Shown: piece after piece, positions 1 through 10,877 of the stretch | Layout of the letters: each line of letters begins with the position of its first letter | Position numbering within the stretch: position 1 is the stretch's first letter | Assembly: GCA_030844895.1 (NCBI GenBank) | Contig: CM061223.1 | Span: 37,198,204-37,262,203, forward strand | DNA length: 64,000 nucleotides | Reading direction: 5' to 3' | Source of the DNA: Ambrosia x helenae | Taxonomy: Eukaryota > Streptophyta > Magnoliopsida > Asterales > Asteraceae | Notes under the pieces: generated by a model | The model's database searches: none | What the model was told of the DNA's origin: nothing | What the model saw: only the letters and a program-made list of their open reading frames with translations | Position numbers and translations under genes: made by a program

Positions 1-485
1 TCTTGATTCACATCATTTAGATCACAAGCCCCAACATCCTTTGAGGTTAGTAGACCGATGAGGAAGGCATTATAGCATCTCATGAAGCCGACAAACAAAC
101 CTAAGTTCTCAGCAAGCTCTTTTGGTATAGTAGCAGATGTTTGAGGTGCAATAGCAAATGATGTCTGTGAAGTAGAGTTGGAAGATAGAGTAGCATTAGC
201 TCCTGGTGAGATTTGGTTTGTTAATGAAGCATGACCAAAAATCGGTGGATATGAGGATCCACTAGCAGGATAAGAGTAAACTGAGGGATGCTGCTTCTCC
301 AGTTGAGACATGAGAGCATTGCTTGAAGAAGCTACAACAGCATTGTTGTAGCTTGTTGTATGAGTCAAATAACGTTGCTTGTCATCAAGATTGTATGACT
401 TGATCAAGGAGATAGTTTCTGACAGAGTAAGTCTTCCCATGTCTTTTACAGAGTAGCAAATGTGAAGGGAGTCAAGTCTGGGTCA
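1..485 (-). pseudogene. Copia gag fragment, runs off the window start
   Basis: Translating the minus strand from about 470 down to 1 gives an uninterrupted frame that leaves the window. It reads KDMGRLTLSETISLIKSYN, then a Ser/Pro/Tyr-rich stretch, then a region resembling the middle of SIRE-like Copia Gag proteins upstream of the zinc knuckle. No zinc knuckle is visible, so only a central piece is here. The frame closes to the right near 470-485, where the sequence changes abruptly into plus-strand ORF3-like sequence of Copia A. The fragment is therefore in inverted orientation relative to its right neighbour. The family call rests on sequence style; a different plant Gag is possible. Confidence 0.55.
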
Positions 486-1990
486 AACAATGCTTTTCTC
501 TTATACCCAAGACTTTTAAGTTTTATCCTACAAAAGGTTTTACCTGAAAAGGATTTTAAAAAGGGAAAATCTCATCAAATGAAGAGTTTATCCCAAGAAA
601 CTTTTACAAGAATGTTGGGTCCAAACACCTAAGAAAAAGTGTCAAAAGTTAAAGTTTCCAAAACACAAGCAAAGGGTGTTAAGACAACAACTTTTGTCCA
701 AACCTCTGTTGCTGAGCCCACTGCTCCTGGTGATTATGGCACTACATCCAGTGCTGTGAATACCATACCAGCCACTTCTAAAAAGAAACTTCCATCCACT
801 AAACCCCCCAAGAAACCAAAAAGGGGAACTCTGGAAGATGAGATACCAGAGGAATACCCTATTGTAGCATAAAAGCAACAACAAACCACTGTTGATACTT
901 CCTCTCAACAGATGGATATGTCTCCACCCATCCAAACTCCCCATGTATCCTCATAAAAGGATCATGTTGTAAGCCAATGGGACACACATCATGAAGCATA
1001 TGAGTCACTTGACCATATGTTCAAAAGCCCTTCTCTCGGGGATGCTTCTCTTTTCACTCCCCAACCTTCACCATCACATGTTCTACCTACCATGCAACCA
1101 TTGTTCGAAGCCATTGATAAAACTCAGGATAATCCTAGTTCCTCTCCATCACCTATCACTAAGAGCATACTTCAACAAGTGACTGGGTCTGAGAAAAATC
1201 AAGTGGCTAGCCCACGAATAGAGGAGGCCACACCACACATGCCCTTCAAGAAGAATTATACAGAATTGAAGAATTGACCAAGAATCCTACTCAAGAGGTT
1301 GCTGCTCCTGATTTCAGAAAAGGCAGAGACCCAGTCAGAGCCTTAAAATACAAAAGAATGAGGGAAGAGATTGTTGCTGCAAAGTATGGAGAAATGAGGT
1401 CTTTGGCAAGATGGTCTAAGCTGGACAGGTTGAAACATACAAGAAGCTTGAAGAGAATAGAAAAAGTGATCCCATACTACCAAGAAAACCAATTTATCCT
1501 GATACACCAGTGGTTAGAAGATCTCAACAGACTCTTTCACTTGATAGCCTACTTTCAACATCTGATCTCTCCATTGCTGCCAAGAAACAGCATAAAAGGC
1601 AGAAGCAGATGTCTGAAGAAGATGAAAGGGAGTTTGCTGAAACTTTTGTGAAGGAAGGGATCTTCAACCAAGTCCATTACTTCTCTGACCCTGTCACTAA
1701 AGAACTAAGAAGAATCATTGGCAGACCTCCATCACCAAACTCATCTCAAATAAATTTGCAACTTAAGAAATCCTCAGATTCAAGTGGAAGGTCAACAAAG
1801 ACACCCACGAATTGACTCTGCTCAGATCTGATGGAGAAGCTCAGAAGTTAAGAATGGATGATGCATATGGTCTATGTGCAGATGATCTCTAAGACCTACT
1901 AAACTTAGAGCTTGAAAGAGATGCTGAAGACTTGTTCTCTTTAAACTTCGAATTACAATTCAAATGGCAAATTAGAGAAAGTCTAATAAG
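486..1990 (+). pseudogene. Copia A downstream ORF (ORF3) remnant, frameshifted
   Basis: Short plus-strand frames follow one another (639-872, 1017-1277, 1274-1651, 1510-1815) and read as pieces of one Lys/Glu-rich protein. It is rich in Pro/Ser/Thr at the front and has a basic helical stretch (around ALKYKRMREEIVAAKYGE) and a later EEDEREFAETF stretch. It ends just before a polypurine tract and a 3' LTR, the place where the extra ORF of large plant Copia elements sits. Its general layout matches the inverted ORF3 at 16573-18118. Several frameshifts and stops separate the pieces, so no product is expected. Gag and pol of this copy are absent or outside the window. Confidence 0.5.
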
Positions 1991-2036
1991 GAATAAAGAT
2001 CAGCAATAAAGGTTGAGTTTTGGCATCATCTGTTCT

Positions 2037-2045
2037 AGGGGAGAT
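2037..2045 (+). other. polypurine tract of Copia A
   Basis: AGGGGAGAT lies immediately before the TGTTGG start of the LTR at 2046. This is the usual plus-strand primer position of a plant Copia element. Confidence 0.7.
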
Positions 2046-2725
2046 TGTTGGCTCTACTGACCTAGAGAAGAACAGATGATCTGAAAAGCCAAAACATACT
2101 ATATATATATGATCCATAATAAAATAGTAGTTTACATGATTATCCTCCCAAAAGATTGTTGACTCTAACAAATTGTTGTTCCTCCAAACAACTGCTGGTG
2201 TACAAGTGCTGATCACAAAGAACTGTTGAAGAAACAACTGCTGAGCTAAAGACTGTTGAAGACAAGGACTGTTGGAGCCAACAGCACTTAGGCTCCAACA
2301 GAGGATACAAGCCATCAGAGTTTTACCTATCAGTTGTTTAGTCATCAGAGTTTATCTATGTAACAGTGTATGTATTCATCAGTTGTTTTATGTTGTTATA
2401 TATCTGTTAGATGTCGCTGTCTTAGGTGATGTCAGCCATAGGTCATCAGAGGTTTAGTTTATCTATAAATAGAACAGTGCATGTACTGTTTTATTCATCA
2501 CTCCAACATTCTCTTAAGATAAACATCTGTGAGTGATCAGGCTGAGGGGGAGAAATTGGGTAATCATACTAATCTGTGTTGACTAATGAGAAGTTTGATT
2601 CGAAAACAATTATCCCGTTTGTTTTGATTTATAGTTTACTATTCCACTACACTTTCCATATTTGTTTATCTTCATTTGTATTTCATATATAAACTATCAA
2701 AACAAATCAAACTCAGATCCTAACA
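2046..2725 (+). repeat. Copia A 3' LTR (680 bp)
   Basis: The segment starts TGTTGGCTC and ends CCTAACA, so the ends form a short inverted repeat (TGTTRGG). It follows a polypurine tract. A TATA box (CTATAAATAGAA, from about 2463) lies in its second half. Overall style resembles the Copia B LTR at 11276-11974, including the same TATA context, but the two are clearly different families. The 5' partner lies outside the window, so the target duplication cannot be checked. Confidence 0.7.
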
Positions 2726-3199
2726 CCTCCAAACAGAGACATCGAAATGGCGGGTCTAAAATATCAAGTTGTCCCCAACCTGTCCTAAAATAAATAGAAA
2801 AGAAAAATAAAGAAACAACGATAAATAAAAACACAGCTACAATCCTAAGATAAGTACTAACACCGAAGCGCTAGCGGGTGAAACATGTCCAGCATGCACC
2901 AAGCATGCAAAACTGTCAACCATACAAACATCAATACTCAACCACCAAGAAAAGAAAAAGAAAAAGAAAAAGAAAATAGTGTTTTAAGTCATCAAACCAT
3001 CAAATGTAGTCAAGAACCATCAATAAACCTGCAAAAGAGAGAGATGATCAAATTGAGCGGTTGCGGCGGGAGCGGTGACCGTAGCAGGACCTGGAGCTGG
3101 AACCAGTGCAGGAAGCCATGTGCCTAGTAAAATCCTCCCGAAATGACCAGAACTCGACTGTGAGGGTGTCAACCTATCTAGTATGGTGCGGAAAATACC
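2726..3199. other. non-coding, A-rich interior of Athila-lineage element A
   Basis: No credible protein is seen. The stretch has a GAAAAA-rich run near 2950-2975. It is probably the decayed interior of the minus-strand element whose gag-like remnant lies just to the right. Confidence 0.4.
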
Positions 3200-4358
3200 T
3201 CTCCGCTCCTGACGATCTATCCTGGTGGCTGGTGATGGTCCTGTTGGTACTCGGGTGGCTGGTCGCCTGGCTGCAGCAGCTGCTGGGGACTCTGCTCCTC
3301 CAGTCTCATCAGGTGATCTCGGCCCGTATGCCTCCTCGAATGTCGCATCCTCATCCCACAGTCATCCTTCATTATCTGCCAGATTCAGAAATTTCCCAAA
3401 CTGCTTTAAAACCCCAGTGTTCTTCATCACAATGGCGTCAAGAGGGCGGACCTAGCAGCTGTCAAACCAGCCAATGCCACGGGTGTAAGAACCTCCAAGG
3501 ATGTGGCAAGGCGGGTAATGTAAGCTCCCCCAAAGATGTGGCTAGCAGTAGTAGTGCCCTAACTCCGTGTGAAGAACTCGGCAAGTGTGTGGGTCATGTT
3601 GCAATGCCGCCCCTCAATAATGTTGTGAAGATGGAAGACTTCTCTCTCATTGACACCACCAGTGCTGTCCTTTCAAGCCCCGAGTGTACTAGCTATGATC
3701 ATGTGGACCCACCAGTGAAGAGGATCTAGGAAGCTAGACCTCTTATGCTTCGTGGGATCATAGGTAACATCAGAAATTTGTGCCCAAAAATCCTGTGGCT
3801 GTATATCTGTGGGCCACCAAAGGAGGTTGTCAGTGAATACTGGCTCGGTAATCTCCCTCTGTGTATACAGTCCCATCCTAACCCCAAACTCTTCCAAAGT
3901 CAACCTGTACCATTTCCTAGCCATCCTTAACCCAATACAAAGTGTGGCAACACTGTCACTCCCATCAGCAGGTGGTGTATAAACAAACGAGGCCAAGAAC
4001 TCAAGGGTGAGCTCTCTGTAAGTGGTCTCGTTAATTTGGAAGAGACGATGCCACTGATGCGATAATAGGTTGTAGAACCGGGGCTCTAGTCCTACTGCCT
4101 TTAGTGCCTCATAATACACATGAAAGTATGCCCCTATCTGCCTCCTCTCAATCACCCGTAAACACTTGTAGGCATTTTGTTCAACCCTCTACCGATTGAA
4201 ATATAACCAAGGGTGGACATCATTAGGCTTGGGCCCATCGGGCTCAACTGAATGTGTATGAGGTAACTCTAAGGGGGCAGACTCCCCGGACTTCTGAGAA
4301 TGGTGTGAGTCGGATGAAATGGATGGTGATATCTAAGCTTCTCTTTTCATCATGGGCA
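3200..4358 (-). pseudogene. Athila-type ORF1 (gag-region) protein remnant
   Basis: The longest open part is 3673-4155 (RRQIGAYFHVYYEALKAVG, then WHRLFQINETTYRELTLEF and EFGVRMGLYTQ), which matches the style of the ATHILA ORF-1 family of plant Gypsy elements. In the same frame it extends upstream to an ATG near 4356, through stop codons including one in FNR*RVEQ, and downstream through further stops to about 3200 (EREVFHLHNIIEGRHCN, LAEFFTRS). The upstream ATG follows a TTTTGCAG that looks like a splice acceptor. The gene lies about 1.3 kb inside the primer site at 5693, as expected for the first gene of a minus-strand Athila element. At least four stops make it a pseudogene. Confidence 0.7.
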
Positions 4359-5692
4359 TTACCCTGCAAAACACAACAGAATCGGTTCAGCTTCATACGG
4401 TTTAAAACGTTGCAGAAAAATTAATCAGTTTTGTCCAGTGGTTGCACGCCCTTGCTCATGTGATGAGCACGGTCGTGCGGCTCATTCTGCAGTCTGGTTT
4501 TTGACTAGTTTGACTGTTTAAACTGGTTTCTACTTAAAATACCCTAAAACAGATTTTAAACTGCAAAAACATATTAAAATTTGAAACTTAAAAAGTTCTG
4601 ATGGGTTTACAGAGGTGCACGCCCATGCACACTAGTGTGCACGGCCGTGCACGGTCTGGTGGGTCAGAGTGGTTAAGCGGGAAATTTAAACGGTATCTCC
4701 TAGATGAGCAAGCCCCTGCCCATGACTGAGCATGGTCGTGCACCTGACTAAGGTGATGGTTTTCAAACCTGTCAGATTTCTCGAAAAAAAATTCGCAAAA
4801 CTTCTCAAAAAATTTTACCACATTGTGTTCCTAGCACTACCCTAATCATTTCCCTAAAGTTTCGGGAAAAATTTCGGGCTAAAGAGGCAAGAAAACTAAG
4901 GTTTTTCTCAAGAAACTAAACTACTCAAAAACTCAAGAATCAGGGCAAATCTGGACATAAAAACACTTAAAAGTTGTTAGAGATCGATTATACATACCTT
5001 AGGTTGAAGATTGGGGCCTGAAATGAAGAAAAATGGTGGAAAATGGCGGGTTTAAGGGGGATGGCGATGGTAGGGACGAGTGGTGAAGATGAAGAATGGG
5101 TTTGAAAAGTCGAAAGACTTTTAAATAACCAATTAGACCCAATTTTAGCTTGAGCACAATCGTGCCACATGAAGTGGCACGGGCGTGCTTCTCAGAAAAC
5201 CTCCCGTTTTTCATGTTTTTCCATTTTTAAACTGTTTTTAAATGTCCGGTTTAAAAAAAATTAATTGGATTTCTTCAAAATAATTTTTAAAACCCCATTT
5301 TAAGTTCGAAAACAGTTTAAGTTTTAAATTTCTGAAAATATTTCCCCCGACTTATTTTCCACTTTTTTTGTACTTACGTGGCGATCCTCAAGGAATGACA
5401 AACCTTTCTCCAATTAAAATAAAGAAGAAACAAAAACCCTCCAAAATAAAAGTTGATGAAATTGGTGGTTTCAGCTTCCTTCACGGGAATTCTCCAAAGT
5501 GGCCAATCTGGAAGTAAACCTGCAAAGAAAAACTAAAAACAACCGCAATCATCGAAAATAAAGGAGAAATAAAAATGAAAAGGAAAATAAAGAAGACAAA
5601 AATAAAAAGAAAATTAAAGTGAAAATAAAATGAAAAATAAAAATAAACCGATCAGTCAAGTGACTTGGGATTTTCCTTGGAAATCGTTGTGT
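4359..5692 (-). other. Athila A leader with repeated GCACGG-CGTGC palindromes
   Basis: Non-coding leader between the primer site and the ORF1 remnant. It contains several near-palindromes of the form GCACGG-N-CGTGC (around 4444-4480, 4616-4653, 4707-4742, 5163-5190). The part at 5550-5650 next to the primer site is A-rich, low-complexity sequence. The same palindromes recur in the LTR of this element. Confidence 0.5.
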
Positions 5693-5710
5693 TCCCCGGC
5701 AACGGCGCCA
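5693..5710 (-). other. primer-binding site, tRNA-Asp type (Athila A)
   Basis: The minus strand reads TGGCGCCGTTGCCGGGGA, the 18-base site complementary to tRNA-Asp commonly used by Athila-lineage Gypsy elements. It lies six bases from the LTR edge at 5717 and fixes the element on the minus strand. Confidence 0.85.
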
Positions 5711-5716
5711 AAAACT

Positions 5717-8461
5717 TGATGCGTATGGTTTTAGCAAATTAAAAAGATGTCAATTTCACAGTGCCAAAAACTTGATGTGTCAATCCCAAAACATTGGTTT
5801 GGGGGAAACGACTGATTTTTACTAAACCTTATTAACAAGTTTTAAATTAATAACGTAAACGATAATTACTTTAGAAACTAAAACCAACACATAGGAAGGG
5901 AACCTGACGTGTATAGTGTAGCTTTCAAGGGTAAATACCGAGTATCGTATTCCAAGAGAATACACTTTCCCTTACTCAACCGTTCATCATATAACTGATC
6001 AGGTTTTAAAAGAAAAATAAAATGGAGGAGTTTTAAGAAAAATAGTTTTAAAAGGTTTTTGGGTTTTAAAATAAAAGGATAGAATAGTAGAGTAGACTAA
6101 TATGCACATCTCGGGGCCCTCCGTATAAGTAGTTAAGTTTACTATTAAAATCAATAATTTAAATTATTAATTGTGAGGAGGACGAGGGTGATCTTTAAGT
6201 GTTAACTCCTTGATAGAGAAGCGGGGCCACTACTGAGTAGAATGCACAACCTCTCAATGCGCGTCCACATGAAGGTACTCCGCCAGGTCCTTGCATATAG
6301 CAGGATCCCCAAACCACGGTCAAGTCTCTGGTCCTCAGACTTATCTTCTTCTTGAAATGGAGGCTTCACTTCCGTCCTGGAACATCATACACCTCCCTTA
6401 GCTCTCGCATTCCGTACCGAAGGATCTTTCCTTAGGGTCAATCCTGGCAACATCGTATCCCCTAAGTAGGTTAACGATCATGAAGACCGAAGGATCTCTC
6501 TTACAGTCCACTCAGGTGACTCGTATCCCCATTGGTTAACGGCTTTGTACTAATGAGACCTAGAAATAGAATTCTCATTATTTATCTTCAAAGTGACACT
6601 TTAATATTTAGTGATCAATTAAATATAAAGTTGGTTTAATGATTGATGACTTAATAAACCCAACCCATAACCTCCCGAGCTGAATTAAACCCTTGACAAA
6701 GGTGGAACATAATCCTAAAGGTGTGCAATCCGAAGATCACTAGTGCACCCGTAGGGAATCCGCCCTTTACCAATAAGATCATTCAGTCATCTGGTAAGTA
6801 CCAGAAATGTGTCACTCAAATCTGATCCACTTCAGAAGCCATTTCTTAGAACCCGGTTTGGATATCAGGAGCCTAAGGGATGTGTCTCACTACCGATTTC
6901 CTCGCCTTGGATCTAGCTCGGGACTACCAGAAGCTGATTAAACCTCTAGTTAATTAATCAAGTTAAGGTTGATTTAAAGTTATTAAATTAATTATCATTT
7001 GAACCTGTCACAAGACAAATAAGCAAGGATTAGAAAGAAGATAACACAACAAATAACTAAAAATAAACTACTACTAATAAAAAAAAGTCTACAAATCGAA
7101 GCGGGTTCAGGAATAATAGAAAGATACAACCATAACAAATGATCAACACAGGAACATGGCTGCTCATAGACAAGCTCTCCATCTCCAAGTGATATGTATC
7201 TAGCATGATCCTCACGACCCTCGATGTTTATTGCATAAGCTACTCTACGATCTCGTGCTTGGCCAAGTTGGTCAAGGTAGGTCAAGGCCTAACCATTGAG
7301 GGATGTTAGGAGGGCCCTAAGGCCTCCCAAAGGACCCCAAGATCTCTGGAAGACTCTTGGTAGTCGGCCAAATAAAGCACTAGAAGGGATGATCAAATGG
7401 TGGGGGTTAGCTTGCTATTTATAGACTTCCCAAGGCAAGCACGGGCGTGCCATAGGGTGGCATGGGGATGCTTGCGGTCACACATACGTTCTGTTGTTAC
7501 AGTACAGTCCTGTCTGTACTTCATGTTAGGGCTGTCCACGAGCCGAGCCAGGCTGAGCTCGATTACAAAACGAGCCAGCTCGGCTCGGCTCGTTTCTCTG
7601 GTCGAGCTCGAGCTCGGCTCGTAAATGTTCGAGCCAGCTCGTTATTTTTTTTTATTTTTTTTATTTTTTTACAAAGATTTATAAAATAAAAATAAAAAAA
7701 ATAAATAAATAAAATTACACATAAATGTATATTTTTTATTTTTGTAAGTTAGGGTTTATTGAATTATGAAGATGTGGGTAGATAGGTAGTATGAGTGGGA
7801 CTTTCAAAATTTGAATTTTAGAATTGGTTTTGGAGCCAAAATATATTACTTTCACCTATATACTAATTGCACATACACAAGCCTGAGTCGAGCCATATGT
7901 CGAGCCATCGAGCCGAGCCACGAGTCGAGCCACGAGCTGAACACCCCTGGCTCGAGCTCGGCTCGATTACAAAACGAGCTAGCTCGGCTTGGCTGGAAAA
8001 CAAAACGAGCCTTTTTGAGCGGGCTTTTTTCAAGATTTTTCGAGCGAGTTTTGAGCGAGCCTCAAGTCGCGGGCTTTTTGTACACCCCTGCTTCTTGTCT
8101 TTGGCACGGGCATGCCAGGTGTATGAGCATGGCCGTGCTTGCTTGTTCAACAAGTTTTCTTGTTCTCCAAGTTTGCTGTGTTGTCTTCTAGCGTGCAGGG
8201 CCTCCGTGTAAGTGTGCATGGGCGTGCTGGGTCACTCCCAGACTGGTTTTATCACTGTTTAAGTCCCGGGATTGTCTTCAAGCATACTGGGAACATGCTA
8301 CAAGTCTCGTATCTTCAGGAATCTCTAGTTTTTGCTTGTTTTTGCCCGAAAATCCTCTGTTTCCGGCTTGGAGCTCCAGTTTCATGAGAAATATAAGCCT
8401 AATTCTATCCTATTATGAGACTTTTTATGCATGTTTTATATGTTAATTATGCGAGTCATCA
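5717..8461 (-). repeat. Athila A 5' LTR (about 2.75 kb)
   Basis: On the minus strand the LTR starts TGATGACTCGC (at 8461) and ends ACGCATCA (at 5717), giving a 5-bp TGATG/CATCA terminal repeat next to the primer site. It is non-coding. It contains a degenerate hAT at 7527-8090 and further GCACGG-CGTGC palindromes (about 7438, 8104 and 8211). The stretch before the palindromes shares spacing and phrases with the Athila B LTR (10878 onward), showing that the two belong to related families. Confidence 0.75.
7519..8098. mobile_element. non-autonomous hAT element in the Athila A LTR
   Basis: The element spans 7527-8090. Its left end is TAGGGCTGTCCACGAGCCG and its right end, read inward, is CAGGGGTGTACAAAAAGCCC. 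It is flanked by 8-bp direct repeats CTTCATGT (7519-7526) and CTTCTTGT (8091-8098), seven of eight identical, as expected for hAT target duplication. Dense GAGC/GCTC subterminal repeats fill both ends. A second inward-facing end (CACCCCTG near 7942-7949) suggests a composite or nested copy. It has no transposase; the several open frames across it are products of the repeats. Confidence 0.75.
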
Positions 8462-8475
8462 GTTTCTTAGTTTTA

Positions 8476-8510
8476 GTTTAGTTTATTTTTATTTTTATTT
8501 TTTATTTTTA

Positions 8511-8541
<31 letters not shown>
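8476..8541. repeat. (TTTTTA)n microsatellite
   Basis: About ten near-perfect units of ATTTTT directly outside the Athila A LTR end. Confidence 0.9.
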
Positions 8542-8815
8542 CTTATAAAAACTTTGACCAGCTCATGACCTGACTTGGACTCGCTTTTTATTAAAAATCC
8601 ACCTCAAAAAGCTTTTGACAGTATTTGGATTGGAGCCGAGCCCACCGCACACTTGGTGGGCTCCACAAAATCTTAGCTTCTTGTACTTCATTTAGTTATA
8701 AAAAGAGAAGTTTGGCTTCACTTTACTGAAATTCTTTCTCTCTCACACACACACAAACACACACTTCAGTTTCAAAAAAGGTAAATCAGTGATTGAGGTT
8801 GAAACTAACTGAATC
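8542..8815 (+). promoter_or_regulatory. promoter and 5' UTR-like segment
   Basis: A TATA-like TTATAAAAAGAG lies at about 8697. It is followed by a CT-rich then CA-rich leader (TTCTTTCTCTCTCACACACA, near 8731-8765) and the ATG at 8816. This arrangement is typical of a plant gene 5' end. It sits among transposon fragments, so it may be a captured host fragment. Confidence 0.35.
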
Positions 8816-9046
8816 ATGTCCTTCTTGTTGTTCAAAGATATGGAAGAGGATGATTTTGATCCACCTGAAGTCACAAGGGCCAAGAAAGATCACTTTCCAT
8901 ATTTAGCCGAAAACGGGATGCAGTTGAAGATTCCTTGTGAGCTGATGCGGGTAGAAGGTGTATCATTGAAAATCTCTTCGCACACCATGTCTCACTATGG
9001 TGCTTCAACTGTATCAACTGATGGACGTGGCTCACATTTTTGCTGA
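8816..9046 (+). CDS. unrecognised short ORF, possible captured first exon
   Basis: A 76-codon frame starts at the first ATG after the promoter-like segment. A second in-frame ATG at 8840 begins MEEDDFDPPEVTRAKKD. The first 50 residues have ordinary, non-repetitive amino-acid composition (EVTRAKKDHFPYLAEN, then LKIPCELMRVEGVSLKIS), and the tail becomes Ser/Thr-rich before the stop. I do not recognise a family. It is too short for a complete typical protein and is followed by non-coding sequence and a Copia-like LTR. It could be a host exon fragment carried by a transposon, or a chance frame. Confidence 0.3.
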   Translation: MSFLLFKDMEEDDFDPPEVTRAKKDHFPYLAENGMQLKIPCELMRVEGVSLKISSHTMSHYGASTVSTDGRGSHFC

Positions 9047-9306
9047 TGTCGTGTGACTCGTCCACTATATATAAATTATAAAAGGTAATCCACAGGTCAA
9101 AAGGTCATCACCGAGGACTCAGGATCAGGTTGGAGTTAAAAGGTTGTCGCTGCAGATGAACCTAGATGGGGCAAGAAGACAAGTGAAACTGACACTAACA
9201 AGAGCTCCGGATCAGGTTGATCAAGTTTTGGACACAGTGTAAAAACTGCTTTAATAGCAGGAAGTGAATGTATACATACCAAGACGACACAAACCTATGG
9301 GGATAT
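9047..9306 (+). other. non-coding stretch ending in a polypurine tract
   Basis: No protein is recognised. CAGGATCAGGTTGGAG near 9120 and CCGGATCAGGTTGATC near 9208 form an imperfect repeat. The last bases (CCTATGGGGATA, to 9306) look like a weak Copia polypurine tract before the LTR-like TGTTGGGC at 9307. Confidence 0.35.
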
Positions 9307-9592
9307 TGTTGGGCTATGATTTAGAGGTTTGCGTCTGTCTTTGTCTATTAGACGTTTTGGGTTAGAGGTCTAGTGGTTGGTTAGTGGTTTCGGCCTAGTA
9401 GGCCCATTGTATGAGAACCAACATATGCAACTATAAATAGGGGGTTCCTAGTCTAGTTTGAGGTTGCCAGTGGTTTTGCATTTTGTTCTTTCTTGTACTC
9501 AGTCTTGGTGTACCAAACGACTCTTTGAACTCATGTGAACCCTAGTAATACAATCATTCTCTTTGAAGTTTCTTTGTTGTTTTTACATTCAA
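9307..9592 (+). repeat. Copia-like LTR, about 285 bp
   Basis: Begins TGTTGGGCTATG after a purine tract and contains CTATAAATAGGGGG (about 9430), a clear plant TATA box. Its right edge is not certain (ACA near 9588 or ATTCA near 9592). It abuts the minus-strand Athila B gag. No partner LTR lies in the window, so it is a solo LTR or the 3' end of a truncated element. Confidence 0.5.
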
Positions 9593-9594
9593 TC

Positions 9595-10754
9595 TTAGTT
9601 TCCGCCTTCGATTGAGTGTGTTTGATACCTTGGGAGGATTCTGGACTTACAGTTAGTTTCAGTGTTGCTTGGAAGGCTTCCGACATGTCTTTCTGCAAGT
9701 GACTTGGCCATCACACCCAATTGTACTTCCAGGTTCCTGATGATGGACTCGAGCCCTTGAAGCCTCTTGTCGGTGTTGTTGAACTTCTCGTCCATTCGTG
9801 CTGCTGAACGGGCTTCGAGTTTTGCGAGTCTTTCATCTACGGACGGGTAACCGTTGTTTGGAGGGCGTTGTTAGTTGTTTTGTTGACTAAAGTTGGGTGG
9901 CCGCATGGTGGTGTTGTTGTTTTTCCACCCGAAGTTTGGATGATCATGCCAGCCAGGATTATAGGTGTTGCTGTAAGGATTGTTTGGCGTGTGGGTTGTA
10001 CCAATGAAGTCAACTTTTTCCACGGTGCCATGAGGAAGACTCCTGACTTGCGGCTGCAACTCTGCTGCGGTGATGGCGTTGACTTGTGCCTTGATTAGTT
10101 GGTTGAGTCGAGTTGATAGCGCCTCAATTTGAGCTTGCAGCGAAGTGGTGGAATCGACTTGATAGAGGCCGGTCTTCGATGGCTGACTTCGAGGGTTGTA
10201 CCACTGAGAACTGTTGACTGCGATTTCTTTGATGAGATCATAGGCTTCCTGCGGTCTCTTGTTCCTGAAAATTCCTCCTGTGGTCGCGTCAAGCGTATGC
10301 CTTGCTTGGTTTGTCAACCCATTGTAATATGACGAAACTTGTAACCAAATTTCGAGTCCATGATGGGGGCATTTCCTTAGCATATCCTTGAATCTTTCCC
10401 AAAAGGAAACATGCGAAGCCGGATAGCGTCAGGAGTGACGTTTTGCAACTTAAAAGTATCACAAATTTCGAGGAAATTTACGATATGAGCATGGGGATCT
10501 TCATCGGGTAAACCATGAAAAGTGTAGTTTTGTTGTATCATGTAAATAACATGGGACTTAATTTCGAAGTGGTCGGCATCAATGGAGGGTATATCGATGC
10601 TAGGACCCAAAGCATTGATCGAAGGTCTAGCAAAATCAGAGATGGTTCTATCAACTTGTGCCATTTTTAATTTTTGTTCTTTTCTTCTAGCTCTAAAATA
10701 TCTTTCGGGTTCTTCAAGAGGAGGTGTAAGAATGGGCGAGGGATGCAAGTTCAT
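9595..10754 (-). pseudogene. Athila-lineage element B gag, internally deleted
   Basis: Three minus-strand frames (10377-10754, 9871-10383, 9595-9795) make up one Gag. The front contains ADHFEIKSHVIYMIQQNYTF and FLEICDTFKLQNVTPDAIRL, the usual start of the Athila Gag core. The next part contains MLRKCPHHGLEIWLQVSSYY and ARHTLDATTGGIF, followed by a Gln/Asn-rich region and a last piece with NLEVQLGVMAKSLAER. At about 10385-10410 the sequence jumps from MFPF directly to FWERFKDM, so the roughly 60-residue middle of the Gag core is missing and the frame shifts. Pol is absent; a Copia-like LTR lies at the truncation point. The gene follows its primer site by about 100 bp. Confidence 0.8.
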
Positions 10755-10853
10755 ACACTACTTGAGAACCTTCAAGATAAAAATTTTAACAAAAATACTA
10801 AGAAAAAGAAAAAGTAAGCAATTTTAAGAAAACCTTTCTCTAAAACAATCGTG

Positions 10854-10871
10854 TCCCCGACAACGGCGCCA
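10854..10871 (-). other. primer-binding site, tRNA-Asp type (Athila B)
   Basis: The minus strand reads TGGCGCCGTTGTCGGGGA, one base off the site of element A, six bases from the LTR edge at 10878. Confidence 0.8.
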
Positions 10872-10877
10872 AAAACA

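Noticed and set aside
3106..3729. A 207-codon plus-strand frame
   Set aside because: The minus strand carries the recognisable Athila ORF1 continuation. The plus frame is its shadow.
7863..8219. Several overlapping frames of 110-126 codons on both strands
   Set aside because: They are low-complexity products of GAGC repeats in the small hAT element.
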